Below are positions 1 to 13,179 of a DNA stretch of 64,000 nt, piece after piece (the first letter of the stretch is position 1; each line of letters begins with the position of its first letter). Origin of the DNA: Effrenium voratum (Eukaryota; Sar; Dinophyceae; Suessiales; Symbiodiniaceae); NCBI GenBank assembly GCA_963377175.1, contig CAUJNA010000187.1, forward strand, positions 181,001 to 245,000, read 5' to 3'. The notes below the pieces were generated by a model. It worked only from the letters and a program-made list of their open reading frames with translations, searched no databases and was not told the DNA's origin. Both the position numbers and the translations under genes were made by a program.

Positions 1-332
1 GGTTTCTTGTTTTCTCGGATGGGCCTTGCAGACATTGCAGCGCGGGGGCCAGTTGATCACGAGTGCATTGTTTGGGTGAGAAATACAAGGACTCACCAGG
101 GGCATTGAGTCATCTACACGTTACACGAGAAGTCTGCATCCCGGTGAGCCCCGCGATCTCCTTGGGCTGCTGTTGAGAAGGAACCCCTTCCCTGAGATCG
201 TGGCATAAATGCCCTTGACTGCGAGCAAAAACAAGCAAGCATCACGCCGGTTCCTTCCATGTGAGTCTTTGCCAAGAGTCGGGGCGTTTTTTCGTTTTGC
301 TTTTTTGGAGAGGCTCCCTGGAGCTTTGTCAG

Positions 333-386
333 GAGACGCCGAACTTTGAGGCGGCTTTGTCTCAGCTGGCAGCCCTGCACAACCAG
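333..386 (+). CDS. Putative exon, helical
   Basis: It encodes ETPNFEAALSQLAALHNQ, an amphipathic helix. The acceptor is AG at 331-332 and the donor would be GA at 387. In phase 0 it joins 1274, giving an uninterrupted helix. The function is unknown. Confidence 0.4.
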
Positions 387-1273
387 GATCGAAGTGGTGA
401 ATTCTACTGGTTTTCGAGTTGGTCGGTTCCACTCGGCCGTTGCAACATCGGCACAGAAGGACGTTCGGCGCCTCCAAAACCATGTTTTGCCCACGATGCT
501 CGTTTCGCCGCAACACCAGGAACCTCCAAGCGGAGCCAAGAAAAGATGAATTGTCGTTGAAGGTTGCAGCTTGGAGGGCGTAGGTTTGTAGCGGGGAGTC
601 GAGGTTCGGACTTTGACGGTCCCGGGGGAGAATCAGTTTGGGCATGATGTGGGCTCTGGGAGAGTTGGAGCGGGGGCTTCACGCTCACAACCGTAGCTGG
701 GGTTCTGGTTGAGCCAAGTTGCTCCGAAGGGATCTTTCGCATCCCAAGCGTGGCATCTGGTTCGGATCCATTGACTTCTCATGGAAGGCCTTGGCTAGCA
801 GTTTCTGGGTTCACGGGGCCCGCCGCAGGGTTTCACTGGACGAAATCCCTTCGCACCGCTTTATCTTATCATTCCAGGCTTTTTTAGGTGGTGCTGGATT
901 TCGTCCATTTGAACTGTAACCTGGACGGGGATTCGAGTTGCTGTCGGGTCTAAGGTAAGCAGACTTTAAAGCTCGGCTCCCCCTTTTTGTGTTTCGGTTG
1001 CACAGGGGGTCCCAGCTCATTTAAGACAGTCCCACGCAACCCACAGAGGGCTCAACAGTGAGGATAGCATGCCTTTTTGGATCGTTTCAAAGGGAAATTC
1101 AATAATTCTCACAATACAAAAGTTGGGTTGCCCCTCCCCCCCAGCCCCTCCCCCCCCCACCCCAGAGCTCCCTGGTTTTTGTGCGACATTGGGTTGCACC
1201 TTGCCGGTTTTTGTGGGACATTGGGTCGTTTCCCTCCATGTCGGAACAAGAAGGAGACCCACCCATGGCCCAG

Positions 1274-1324
1274 GAGCTGACCAGAGTGCAGGCGGAGATG
1301 CGCTCCGAGATCAATCGCCTCCAG
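1274..1324 (+). CDS. Putative exon, coiled coil
   Basis: It encodes ELTRVQAEMRSEINRLQ with heptad-spaced hydrophobic residues. The acceptor is AG at 1272-1273 and the donor is GC at 1325. Upstream the frame stays open to an ATG at 1239-1241, so this could also be a first exon starting M-S-E-Q-E-G-D. Confidence 0.48.
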
Positions 1325-3150
1325 GCGGGGAGTGGCTGTAGGGCGAATTCTTTTCCGTAGGAAGCCGGTGAGTTCCAAATATATGTGCTTCCCCAAGAAA
1401 AACAACACCGGAGCCTTTTTGGTAACGGACCTTGGGACTGGTAACGGACCTTGGGAGGAACTTCTTCCCTTTTTTTGCGTGGATGCCCGGAGAGTTATTT
1501 TTGCAGAGGGGTAACCAAGATTGCGGGATTTATTTCTTGCTACTTGCTCGCGCTCAAGCCGACCTGTGGCGGGGCGCTTGCTGCAGCGATCTGCACGATT
1601 TGGCTTAGCCGTACACCTCGACATGGGTTTTGTGCAGCAGTGAGGTCTGACAGGAGCTTCGCTCAAAAACTTTTCTTCAGCTTGCCAACCGGAAGGTTCC
1701 TCTGGCTCGGCGGTGGCAAGGGAATCCTTGGTGTCGCACGTCGGGCCATGGGTGACGCGCAGAATGGAGCAAAAGGAGGCCTGAGGCTTCCACATGCAAA
1801 AACTCGCTGGCCGCTGAGCTTGAGCTTTCTCGAATGTGAGCGAATTTGTGGCTCGCCAATGCTTGATCTTGATTGCGTGCAAGCCGAATCGCGCGGCGAA
1901 GCCTAGTCACTCAGACTTTTGGGTGTTGTTGGCCGTGCTTGGGATTGTTTCTGGGCAAACTTTCCTGGAGTAGCCTACTACGTGGAGGAGAACACCAATG
2001 CCTGACAGCGGCAAGCAGTCCTAATGTCGCAGCAAAAAAAAGCAGCAACGATGGGAACAGGGGGAAAGTATATGACACCTGTTTTGGGTTATTGGGGCGA
2101 AGGAAGCCAGAAGGAAAACCAACATTGTTTTGGTGCTCTATTGTGAGAGCTATTAATTTTCACCAGACTGAAAGTAGATGACGCGATTTCAATCCATGTT
2201 GACCGCTTACTTATCTCCCTCACGTACCATAGTGGAAATTGTGCCATCTGAATTGTACTCTCAGAAAAGATAACCAACCCGAACAAACCAGTCGAGTCAT
2301 GGTCATCAAGAGTGAGCACCTTGAGGGGGTGCTTAGTTACTCCTTTCTCTTTTGCGGGTAGCCTCAGCAAGGAGAGACCAGCATTAGGTCTGAGGGTACT
2401 GGTTTGAAGGAGCGAAGACGTGAGTATTTTCTATGGGGAGCCATTCCTTTTGAGCGTTGCGCTCGTCAAAAAATCAATGGTAACCCAAGACTCTCTGCAA
2501 CATTCAGCTCGAGCAGTTTTGAGAGAGCCTCAACATGCTCACGTGAGTGGCCGGATCCAGTCTTAAGATCCAGTCTTGTAGGTACCTTTTGGGGTTGGAA
2601 AACCGAACACCGCCAGGGGGCTTCCTTGGCAAGTTCCCCTGAACAGGTGATGACCTGTTTCCGGTTTTTAAAGACCTTCTCGAGGGCTTGCGGAAAAGCA
2701 AACAAATAGAAACATCCGTCATCTTCTCTTGCGCATAGTCTCGTTGGGAGGGGGTAATCCGTGGCCAGCCGAACCGTTTCGGCTGGAAAAAAACTCAGCT
2801 TTGCGTTTTGCTAGCGTCGGAGGGCCATATCTTTTTTTGTTTCTTCGCAGCTGGACGTTGGAAGTTTTGGGTCTCTCGGAGAGTTCCGGAAGGGTTCCGG
2901 AAGGATTTCCGGGGTTTTGGGATCCCTGGCCTCATCGGGGTCTGTCTTTTCTTTTCTTTTTTGTGAAAGCTTGGATCATCCAAGCGAAGTGCGGTGGCCT
3001 CCTCTTGTTCTTTTGGTTTCCCTAAACTCACCTTTTTGGGTTTGCCTTAAACCTCCCAAAAACCGGAAGAGCCCCAAAGCAACGGAGTGTCGCGCCCCAG
3101 CGCCCGCACCCCCCGCCTGGCGCGTGGGCAAAGCGAGAGCGCAGCTCCAG

Positions 3151-3207
3151 GCCTCGCTGGATGAGGCGGAGGCGCTCAAGGCGATGAGCCGTCGGGCAGA
3201 AATCGCA
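3151..3207 (+). CDS. Putative exon, coiled coil
   Basis: It encodes ASLDEAEALKAMSRRAEIA. It continues the heptad pattern from 1324 in phase 0. The acceptor is AG at 3149-3150 and a GC donor lies at 3208. It lies in a GC-rich island within AT-richer, T-rich sequence. Confidence 0.48.
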
Positions 3208-3500
3208 GCGTGTCGCTTCCCTTTGGCTTAGGTATACTTTGTTTTTCATTTTGCCAAGGGGCTCACTTGCCCAAAGCGAATCGACCTTTTGACCTTTTGG
3301 TTTTCTTATTTTGGTCGATTTTTAGTGAAGTTCCCAAAAGGTTAACCTTTTAGCTCCAGGTCTTTTGGGCAAGTAAGGGAGCCGCGTTCAAAACCGATTC
3401 GGGTACATGAAGGTTAGGAAGGGACAATCCCAACCACAAAATATTCTTTACATGGTTCTGGGTAGACCATTTTAATACCAGGTTTTGATTATGACTCATT

Positions 3501-3601
3501 TGGCTGTGGGTCAAAAATGCGTGCCTAAAATGGGTTGCCCTAGTAAACCAAAGACTAAAACCTGCGGTCCCCTGGTAGGTGTATTTTGATCCATACCCAT
3601 T
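3501..3601 (+). repeat. GTGGGTCAAAA element, type 2
   Basis: TGGCTGTGGGTCAAAAAT to ATTTTGATCCATACCCAT, with interior containing AAAATGGG, AAAGACTAAAACCTGCGGT and CCCCTGGT. Confidence 0.82.
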
Positions 3602-3739
3602 TGTTGTAAACTTCTGGGGTAGACTTAGGATAAATTTTACATGTTACCAGTGACTCAAAGTGAAGCAAACAACAACTCAAAGTGAAGCAAACAACAACAT
3701 ACACATTCTATATCTGGGCCGAACTCTAATCATGATTTG

Positions 3740-4200
3740 TTGTTTTCCCTTGTTGGTTTTAAAGGGAATCGATTTCAGTGCTGGAAGTATTGATATTTTT
3801 TCCAGGGCACTTGAGCTAATGGAGGGTTGGTGCCTTTCAGTTGCTGAAATGCGCATCTGTTTTTTTTTGCATTCCCCAGGTTTTCAAGGGGATATTTGCT
3901 CAAATCAGGTGACGTACAGTGATTGCTCAAATGAGCACCGTCTTTTTTGGAATGGATTCGATTTCACTATTGGACATATGTTTCATCGTTCAATTGTTTT
4001 GGCGGAGGGGTGTTTTTTGGATTGTCCCCATTGGGGTGCCTGCCATTTGCTGAAAGGGCAAATCCAGTGATCAACGTTCGGGGAAATCCAGCAACCCCTG
4101 GTGGTCAGCTTTCATTTGCTGAAATGAACATTATGTTTGTTGATTTTCCCCCCTGGCTTTAAAGGGAATCGATTTCACTGGCCACATGTTTTTATGTTTG
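3740..4200 (+). repeat. Cluster of GGAATCGATTTCACTG repeats
   Basis: Three diverged units (near 3755, 3950, 4155) share TTTAAAGGGAATCGATTTCA, CATATGTTT and TTTGCTGAAA. Single copies recur at 11990-12025 and 57940-57985. The surrounding 3.2-4.4 kb holds no gene I can support. Confidence 0.7.
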
Positions 4201-4411
4201 CTCCAGGGGACTCAGGCAAATGGAAGGTGCCTTTTTCCTTTGTTTCGGGGAGAAGGGGGGAAAGGGAGAAGGGCGGAGGGCGTTCCTTTTAAATCAACCA
4301 CAAACAAAAACACCCTTGGTTTGCATGGCCATGGTTCTGAAGGTGAGGCTCCCAGCCTGCAAAAGACCTTCTCTCCAGGGGTTGATTCCAGAGATTCGGG
4401 GGACACTCAAT

Positions 4412-4530
4412 ATGGCTGTGGTTCAAAACCAATGCTACCATGTTGGGGTATGTGCCCCACCCATTTTAGTCTATTTTAGTTGGGATTGGGATGTATTCAC
4501 TGGGGGTACGGGATTTTGACCCATGGCCAT
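4412..4530 (+). repeat. GTGGGTCAAAA element, type 1
   Basis: It has inverted ends ATGGCTGTGG-TCAAAAC and TTTTGACCCATGGCCAT, with an interior containing CACCCATTTTAG, CTATTTTAGT and GATGT-TTCACTGGGGGTAC. Confidence 0.85.
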
Positions 4531-4904
4531 ACAGAGCAAGGAAGAGACCGGCAATCTGTCCCAAGAGATGCCCTGGCCTGGCCGGGGTAAGCTTGCTATC
4601 CGTGGACGGGGATGCCTCAAAACGCGTTTTGCGGCAAATCTGTGTCTTAGGTTGAACCCACATGGGTTTTCCCTTTCATTTCCCGAAGCCCGCCTGTCGG
4701 GAGCCTCAAAAAAGACACGCACCCAGCTCTGGTTTTCGAGGGTTCCAGCTGCACCCAGCAGCTTTCAGGGAGGACTCCCCGTTCTTTGGCTTCCAAGAGC
4801 TGGGCTTGTAGCCTCTGAGCCAACCGCCAGACCGCGGCGGCGGAGCCGCATGCGCTGGCAGCTGCCAGGGGCCCTGGAAGTGAAGCCCGTACGCACGGCA
4901 CGAG

Positions 4905-4947
4905 GGAGATAGCTAGAGCTCAGGAAGCCCAACGGAAGCACCTGGAG
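4905..4947 (+). CDS. Putative exon, charged helix
   Basis: It encodes EIARAQEAQRKHLE, again helical. It enters with two bases carried over, so it needs an exon that I could not place between it and 3207. A GA donor at 4948 is possible. The GC-rich stretch at about 4815-4870 may hold that missing piece. Confidence 0.3.
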
Positions 4948-5686
4948 GACCATTTTGCATTGGAAGGCATCCTTTTGTCATCCCTTTGTCATTACATGTT
5001 GGTGCGAGGGCTGGCGGGTGCCTCTTCAAGGCTGTTTGTCGCTTGCTTTGCAAGGCCTTGGCAAAAAATCCACTTGGCTTTCAACATGCTCCCCAAATGA
5101 TCAGGACCAAACACAGGATCTTGTTGCTGTGCAAGAGAGCCATGTTGGATCCCGGTTTTGCCAGCACCTAGCATGTTTCATCCACCCGGGCATTTATGGA
5201 AGCACTCAAAGGTTGTATCATTTTTCAGGACAGCTGGCACAGAGGGCAATTTTTTGTTGGGGGGAATACAATGCAAATCCGGCTCTGTCAGATTCCTCCT
5301 TTGGGGTCTGGTCCGCAAATCCGGGGGTCAGCGGGCCTCGGATCGACTCGAAACGCCTGCGAGCACCTGCAGGGCATGGCAGGTGTTTTTGTGTTTTTGG
5401 ACGCGCGAGCGCATGCGCAAACGGACGCAGACTGACTCGAGCTTCAAAGAAGTGCATTCCAACATTCAAGTTGACTCGAGCATGTCGTGCTGGGGGATAT
5501 GTTTGAGAAATCGTGGCATCCAAAAGCAATTGCCCCAAGTCTGCGCTCCGCTCCAGAGCCCAAACAATTGCAGCAGTAGCTCAGAACAAAGACAAGCCAA
5601 GCTGCTGAACTAGCAGAACATGTCCAAGCGTAATCTCGCTTTTCTTTTTGAATCTGGAATCACCCTCACTTAGCGGGCTGGCCAAG

Positions 5687-5728
5687 GTCATCAGCGACAT
5701 AGCCAAGGAGATGCAGCTTGAGGAGGGG
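5687..5728 (+). CDS. Putative exon, helical
   Basis: It encodes VISDIAKEMQLEEG after AG, ending at GC (5729). Phase 0 would fit the end at 4947. It rests on composition and splice-like borders only. Confidence 0.28.
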
Positions 5729-6426
5729 GCATGGCTGGCGCGGCTTGTGGTTTGGGGATTTGGCTGCTGATTGGTGTGGAGACCAATCGGGCCTTCTTTT
5801 TTTTAGGGGGGAGGGGCTGTGTGTATACCTGGATCTTCCTGCATGCTCAAATTTTCCGCCTTTTCGCTACGAATTGCTTTTTGGGGCAATTGCGCGTGTT
5901 TGTTGCCTACGGCTTTTTTTTTCTCAATTTGGGTGTTAAGCGAAATCTCCCCGAATCTACAGGCGAAAATTCCCGACCAACAGGCGAAAACTCCCGACCA
6001 ACAGGCGAATATTCCCGACCGCGGCGCAAACAAATAGGACCGCCGGCGTTTTTTCGCTTTAAAAGCATTTTTTCATACCAAAGGCAAAAAACACATGTTT
6101 TTTGACCAACGCCTAAAATTTTGGACCCCCGGAAGGTGCAGGTATATGTATATCAATTATATATATATATATACACATATATATATATATACATTGCACC
6201 TCTGATTGGAGGGCTTTCAATCCCATCGTGTTGCAAGTGGCGCTCTCTCTCTCTCTCTCTCTCTGTCTGGAGCCCACGCCCGGCCCTCCACTCCATGCTC
6301 CACGTTGACGTGGCTGGAAGCACTAGCCCTTGGAGATTGGCCAGAGACGAGGCACATCAGCTTTCCAGATTGTCGGAAGTGTGTATAGCAAGCCTATCTG
6401 GCCTTGGGTTTGCAGAAGGCGCCGAG

Positions 6427-6484
6427 GGCCTGTCGATGACAACCTCTTCAACCGCTACTTTGACTGCCTTCGCCTGCCTACCAG
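6427..6484 (+). CDS. Putative exon, unrecognised
   Basis: It encodes PVDDNLFNRYFDCLRLPT between AG and a GA donor. The codon make-up is protein-like, but nothing in it is diagnostic and the phase to its neighbours is not shown. Confidence 0.22.
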
Positions 6485-7308
6485 GACAACCGCACCTCGT
6501 CTGGTACAGTGCATGCGATTGCAACTTTTGGAAATAAGGGTTTTCAATCTGGGTGCAGAGTGGGTTGTGACCTCAGGCGCCATCCTTTGGAGTGCTTCCA
6601 TTTGGGAGGATGAATGATCATTGGCCCGGATTGGCTGGGTTGAAATTTTTATGTTTTGCTTTTGCTGTCAAAGGTACGGGCCGGTTTCTTTAGAACTATG
6701 GCTTCATGTTGCTCATCTCGACTTGGCCTGAGATTGGGAGTCCTCGCCTGCTGACCCTTCCTCTTTTTGTTACGCGAAGGAGGTTCCTGGATGCTCAAAG
6801 CGTAGCACCCCCCGGACGGGAACTTTTTGTTTCTCCCACCCCCCGAAGTAGAACGGTTGCAGCTTTTTGACCGAACGATTCTCCAAGAAGGGACACTTGC
6901 TTGCTCTTGAATGACCCTGACGATTCTCTTTTCACACGGCCAAAATCTAGACATTCCCAGTTTTGCCAATGACCTGGGGGTTTTACTCAGCTCATGTGTT
7001 TATTTTGCTATTTGACAGCCTGCAGTACTCGTGGCTGATATCGCTGTTCCGCCCTGCTTCACTGTGGCGGGCTGATGGATCGCTCGAGACGTCGGGCCGC
7101 CACATTATCCTTGGGGGGTAGCGTTCGCTGGACCCGTTGGTCGAACAAAGTACGTGAGCGAGCACGGGATTCGAGATCAATGGGGACCCCTTGACTTTGA
7201 ACCAAGGTGGGTCTTTCAAGACAAGCCCGGGGTTGAATTGAAGGGCCGCCTGTCGGCCGGCCGTTCCGACAGAACAGCCGCCTGACGAATCGAGGCGTGG
7301 ATTCTCCT

Positions 7309-7427
7309 CTAGGTCCCCCCAGTAGTACCTTTTACCATTTTTTTGGGGGGAGGGTTCCCCTACCAAAATAGACTACGGAAAAATGAATCGGGTACTATGC
7401 GAGCACCTCTCTACTCGAAAAAACCTG
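7309..7427 (+). repeat. CTAGGTCC-family short inverted-repeat element
   Basis: It starts CTAGGTCCCCCCAGTAG and contains the family core CCCTTTTAC-like, GGGAGGGTTCCCCTA and AAATAGACTAC. The right end is degenerate. Confidence 0.75.
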
Positions 7428-7544
7428 GTCATTTAAGGCCGACCTTTGGTTTGAGGGGCGCCTTTCGGCAAAGATCCGGACTGGATCGGCTTCTCTGGCC
7501 TTTGCTTTTTGGGCTTTGCGGGTGGGACTGAGAGGTATGGAGGT

Positions 7545-7631
7545 GAATTATATAGATGTATGTATATGTATATGTATATATGTATATAGATTTGTATATA
7601 TATATATGTATATGTATGTGTACATATATAT

Positions 7632-7665
<34 letters not shown>

Positions 7666-7670
7666 AAATA
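7545..7670 (+). repeat. TA/TATG microsatellite
   Basis: About 120 bases of TATA and GTATATAT. Similar short TA arrays occur at 6160-6192, 9896-9960, 15248-15266, 27258-27318, 30520-30546, 31440-31490, 38556-38570, 40404-40420, 43308-43325, 43452-43484, 44092-44110, 50545-50580, 57913-57930 and 58743-58760. Confidence 0.93.
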
Positions 7671-8158
7671 CAAATACACCACAAAGGGGTGGGGTGGTGT
7701 ATCGGCTTTGCGCTCTGATACGGGGACCTTTTTGCGGGCCGTTCGCTCGGCCCGCAGGAGACCAGAGGCTCGACCGGGCTCGCCTTGGTTGGAGAATTGT
7801 TGGTAGGTGGCAAGCCACTTTCTTTGGTGCCAAGGGAATCCCCTTCAAAGTGACAAGGCAGTCAGGGGTTCATCGAAGGGACGCTCTCAAAACGCGGAAG
7901 CAAACCCCCAATGCCCGAATGACCTTGGCATGGATTCTTTACGGCTCTTCTTTGGCTTCAGTCCAATGGAGTCCAATGTTAATCCTGCGTGTCCCTCAAG
8001 GGTTGTTGTGGAATGTATCTGCCTATGGCGAGACCATCTGGATGTATACTATGAGCACAAGCTCCTTTCCTTGGATTTCTTACTGTAAACGCTGCGCGTA
8101 GCCGAGCGCGCAGCGTCTGTGGTTCGACTGCAAGCAGCAGAGCATGTGTTCCCTTTCC

Positions 8159-8187
8159 GTTTTTTTTTTTTTTTTTTTTTTTTTTTC
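8159..8187 (+). repeat. Poly-T run
   Basis: About 27 consecutive T. No associated gene or element body recognised. Confidence 0.9.
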
Positions 8188-11100
8188 TCCGGTGATGGTT
8201 TGCAGACAGATCATCCCTCCGAGTTCATGGCAGTTGTTGGGCGGAACCGCAAACCTTCTGGCTTCAAAAGTTGTTGCTGTTGCTTTTGGCATTTTCGGGG
8301 TTGGCTTTCAGGTTTTCCTTCTTGTGCAAGGCGCTCGTAAATGCATCTCCGACATCCCCGGCATCAGCTCGGCATCTGACTCCTATCGACCTAACGATCG
8401 CTTTCCGTAAAAACAACTCCAAACACTGAAATTCGCCTCAGCCCCAAGAGGGCCAAGGGCGCTCAGATTTCGCTTCCCAAAACTTGCAGCCCCCCCTCAC
8501 CATGTCTGCTGGCCCTAAGATCCTGTCCGGCGGGCCTTGAAATTTTGGGGTTCGTCGGCGTCCAGCTCCATGGGCCCATTTTTGGCGCAAATGCGCTGAG
8601 CATGGCAACACCCCAAAATACCTCCTGCTGTCTGAGACTTGCTTCACAGCCCAGCCCAACCAGCAACCCACACAAGCAAGGCCCAGCCCAGCCCGCCCAG
8701 TCCAGGCCCCAGCAGCAGTCCGGCTGCCTAATTTGACGTGTCTGAGACTACCCTTGGGCCAAGACCAGCAAGGCGCATCCCAGCCCGCCCAGCCCAGGCC
8801 CTCCACCAACCAACCCAAATGGATCTCCAGCCAGCATCTCCCGCATGCCCAACCAGCATCAGCATCCCCAGCCAGCATCTCCAGCTTCCTGCATCATGTG
8901 GAGCTGGGAGGTTTGCAGGAGCGTACTGCAGGCTAGCTAGGAAACGACGTTGCATTTCTTGAGAGTGGAGACGCAGAGAACTTTGTTCTTGTGCGAACAT
9001 TGCTAACACTAACAATGCACATGAACCATACACAGGAGCTATCGGTAGGATTCGAGATGCGCCCATGATGCGCCTTCAAATGGCCACTAGAGATTACGGC
9101 GCAGCAAATTTTTCACGTGCAAAAGCTGGGAACCCATCCATGGAGGGGACGCAAAGCAGACTGAGGAGCCTAGCTTTGACCCATGGATGTTTTTCTAGAT
9201 TGAGATGTCCTTTCTGTTTGCCTTGACAAGCGTGAACAAGGTGAACCAGCTCGATGATTTTGGGGATCCCCAGTTTCGAAAGCAATCTTTCCATATACTA
9301 TTGAGTACTATTGGCCAGTACCTGCGTTTCGCACAGACATTTGTGCGGTCGGGCAACCCGAGCTTTAGCATGGTTTGCCTGATTGTTACTTCCCTGTGTG
9401 TGAGTCAGTCCAACAACAAGTGCAAACTCGGCTCCGTAGGTTTGCAAATGCCCACATGATTCCAGGAATCGCTGTGGTGGTTGTCCTTTGAAAGACCGTT
9501 CTCTTTGTGGAGCCCGGAGTATGATTTCCCGTCCAGGTAGGCTCTCATTGGCAATGTTTAAAGCAACGACACTGAAAGTTCTCGACTAAGTTCTTCTTTA
9601 CGACGGTTTACAAAAGGACAGCCCTAGAATCGCTTGCGAGCATTTGCCATCGGACACTTTGCAGGTAAATCGTGCTGCCCTCGGCATACTGATTCGTGGC
9701 CGGGAGAGGTTCGGCCTTCGCCTTGTGATTTTCTTCGAAACCCTCCTGGTGCGCCCTCCAGGATTCTAGAATTATAGAACCCAAACGCGAGGGTCTTTTT
9801 TAAAGGAATTCCCCCAAGATGGTCCTTTCGGGGTACCAACTCCAACAAAAACACATGTGCTGGCCGTTGTGTAGTAATGTATGTATGCTCGCATGCCTGT
9901 GTATATGTAAATATACTGTGTATATGTAAATATGTAAATATACTGTATATATATACACATGAATGTATGCCTGAGTTGTGTATTTTCTGCCCGCTTGTTT
10001 GTGTATTTGCATATCGTTTTACTTGTATATCTATGCAAGGTGTATATCTGTGACCTGTGAATGTGTATGCATACATACTCCGTGAACTCAGTCTTTGGAT
10101 GAAGCGTAACTTCTGGTGTGTGGCAACGCCTGGACGGAGGAAGCAGGACGCATTGCTAGGGCCCTGAAAATGCCCAACCGGTGCTCCATGAAAATTTTGT
10201 TGCGTTTCCCTAAGCGCCAGCGTCCCCAAGACGAGCGCAGAATCAGATTAGTTTTTGTGAGTCAAACCGAGCTTGGGACCCTCCAAGCAAGAAATCGGCC
10301 TCGGAAAGTCCCAGTCTGCCGGGGTGCGTGTCACATGTTCCATTCCTCTTGTGCGGGGCGGCCTTTGCCATAGTAATCTTCACCCGATGGGTTTAACAAC
10401 CCGCATATCTCATCATCCGTCTCTTTAATGTTTTGACACCTAGATATAGTGCAAGGTTACATTGCCGGGAAACTCAGTCGCCTTGTTTGCTAAGCGAATC
10501 AGCCGAATCTGGCTTGGGCAGAGACGGTTTTCTCATGGTCTTCAAAGTTGCTTGGTTGTTTTCGAGGACAAGCAGGACCTGGGCACCTTGCTTTCTTCTC
10601 TTGCGGGAGGACTCTCCGGGGTTGAAGTCTCTTCGGGGCCCCATGGCTCAGAATGCTGAGGTCAGTGGGCTTCCATGAAGGCCGGGGCGGGTCCGTCATG
10701 GGCTGCCGACCGCAAAACCCCAAGGAATGGCGCATGGCGAAGTGTGGTTTAAACACCACCTTTGCAAGGGAAGAATCATCATACCCAGCCCAGTGGTTTA
10801 AACATGTTTAAACCAATGGGCGGCCCCACCCTCCAGACATACCCTTCAGGGAGTCCACGCGTCTCATTGCCTAGCACTGGAATCGGGCTACCTCCGGGAG
10901 CCGACCGGAGGTAGAATAGAATACCGTTGACAAAAAATGCTTGATTTGTTAAGCCACATCGCAAGCTTGGACTCTCACCATGTTAGCTGAACACAAAAAG
11001 AGAGCCTGACGCTGGCTCTCAGCCATCCGCCAGCCCCTCAGGTTTTTAGGTTTTTGGAGTTTAGGGGGGTAACCAGCTAAAAGCTAAACCTTTTGCCGGG

Positions 11101-11340
11101 GATCTGCGGGTAATTAGTTCAGTGCCCTGAACTTGACATCCAGCGATTCCAAAGGCCAGCGCAAAGCCGCACAATCACCGGGGGCCCGGGGTGAGCCGTG
11201 TGGTGTTTATCACTGAGAGCTTTGGTAGAATTTCCAACTGCGAACTAGAACCCACCGGTTGCGCAAGAAAGGACTCTTACCAGCTCTTCCCCCCTCCCGT
11301 TGTCGCTTGAACAGGGCACAAGAATGTGGCAAGTTCCTTG

Positions 11341-11384
11341 CCCCCCCCCCCCCCCTTCCGGATTCACTTGGGGGGGGGGGGGGG
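11341..11384 (+). repeat. C15-N14-G15 perfect GC palindrome
   Basis: Fifteen C (11341-11355), a 14-base spacer and fifteen G (11370-11384). A 15-bp all-GC hairpin or quadruplex is possible. Confidence 0.9.
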
Positions 11385-13062
11385 TGATCAGAAAATAACG
11401 GCTCAGGCCCCTTTTGGAGTGAGGGATCCATCTTCGAACTTTAAGAGCTGTTTGGGTTTGGGCCATTTCAGCGGCAAACGAAACCAGTTGCTTGCTTTGT
11501 TTGCCCCAGTCTCCTGTTCGGAAGTGAGTTCTTTCAAAGAAACCAAGGTGGTCCGACATCTTGGCTCGGAGCTTCCTCTCCCCCGCTTCCGTGAGGCACC
11601 ACGGAGGAGACGGATCACCCGGATGGCATGCGAGCCTCTTTGAGCAGCCGGGGACCCAGCGCGAGAGTCAACCCGCGGAGGGGCTGAGCGCTTTGACAGC
11701 GTCCATTTGAGGCACGTCCTCAAAACCCGGGTAGATGAAGGTTAGTAAGGGACGATCCCAACCAGAAATAGCTGCGGATATCCGCCTTCGAAATTCTTTA
11801 CATGGTTCTGGGTAGACCAGTTGAATATCGGGTTTTGATTGTGATTCATTGGCTGAAATGGCGATGATGTTTTTGATTGGGCACCACCTCAACAGTGGCC
11901 GGTGGACATAAATCCCCGCCTAAATGATGTCCACCACGGGTTCCTCACTAAAATTCATACCCACATGATTATGTTGTGTATTTCTCTTGTTGGTTTGAAA
12001 GTGAATCGATTTCACTGCTGGACACATGGAAGCCCTGTTTTTTCCCCCCCAACAGATGACAGCTGGAAGCTGTGGGGTCTAAAACTCCAGATAGGCGCGA
12101 GAAGGGGTGGTTTGGGGCAGCTTTCAGGAGGGTTCAAAAGGAGGGTTCAAAAGGAGGGTTCTGGGGCTCTTGCGGATAGAACCTGCTTCTTGAGTTTGTT
12201 TCTTCTTGGGGGTAGCATCCACAAACCTGGGACGCAGCACACATGGGCTTTTGGGGCTAGCGGACTCAGCAAGACCGCCCTTTGCGGTTGAGCCAGGACC
12301 AGCTACCAAGGCTTACCCCTCCAGATTTGTTGGTGAATGCCATGAGACGACCTGGGCAACGTTGGCATGTATTCACTCGCCTGTTCACGCTCAGACTAAC
12401 AGCCGGAAGTTCTCAGAAGGTCCTTGGAGCTTCCATGGAACCTGGAGTTTGCCTGGAATGGGCGGCAAGACGTTTCTCCAGCTGACCCTCTTAGTTTTCC
12501 ACTCAAAATCGGGGGACGACTTGCAGTAAACCTCGCGCTTGGACTTGGCTCACTGTCCAAGGGGACCCTGAGAAACACCCAGGTGCAACTCGGCAGTCCT
12601 CCGGCTTGGGGTAAGCCACCCGGGTGGCGAGGAATTCCCTTTAAGTTGTCCTTTTGAGGATTGCAAAGGGCACCCTCGAACAGAGAGCCCTCCAAACCGG
12701 GTTTGCCTTGACATAGGAATCGGACCCCCGAAAACTTGCTGGTCTCATTGTTTCCCTTTAAAACCATCCCAAAAAGGTAGCCTCAAAGAAAGACATAGCC
12801 ATGTGTCAGCTTGAAAGGTCAACTCGGTGGATGCCGCTCGGAGTTTCGGCACGGCCGGGCAAGCCGCTGGACTTTCACCAGTTGGAATGGTTCACAAAGT
12901 AGAATTCGCCCAGAAGGGCCAATCCGCGGAAGAATCGCAGGCTTTTCCTGCTTGTTTTCTCTTTTTTTTTGGGGAGGGGGGGGGTGAGACGGGGGGGGGG
13001 GTTGACAGGTGCCAAGTGCCCTTCTACATCTATTTTCAGTACATCAAGGTGCTTGGACCCAC

Positions 13063-13179
13063 ATATGGCTATGGGTCAAAATTAGACCACCAGGGGACCG
13101 CAGATCTTAGTCCAATGTTCCATTACCCAGGGTTCCATTTTGGGCCTTTTGGGTACCCATTGTTGACCCACACCCATAT
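13063..13179 (-). repeat. GTGGGTCAAAA element, type 2
   Basis: The interior is inverted relative to the 3501 copy (GGGGACCGCAG, TTAGTCCA), with ends TGGCTATGGGTCAAAAT and TTGACCCACACCCAT. Confidence 0.82.

Noticed and set aside
1109..1882. 257-codon minus-strand frame
   Set aside because: Unusual composition, no domain, and it crosses a C-rich low-complexity tract; it also opposes a better exon candidate on the + strand.
8438..9066. Gly/Trp-rich minus-strand frames
   Set aside because: They follow a CAGCC-rich low-complexity stretch; nothing protein-like remains outside it.
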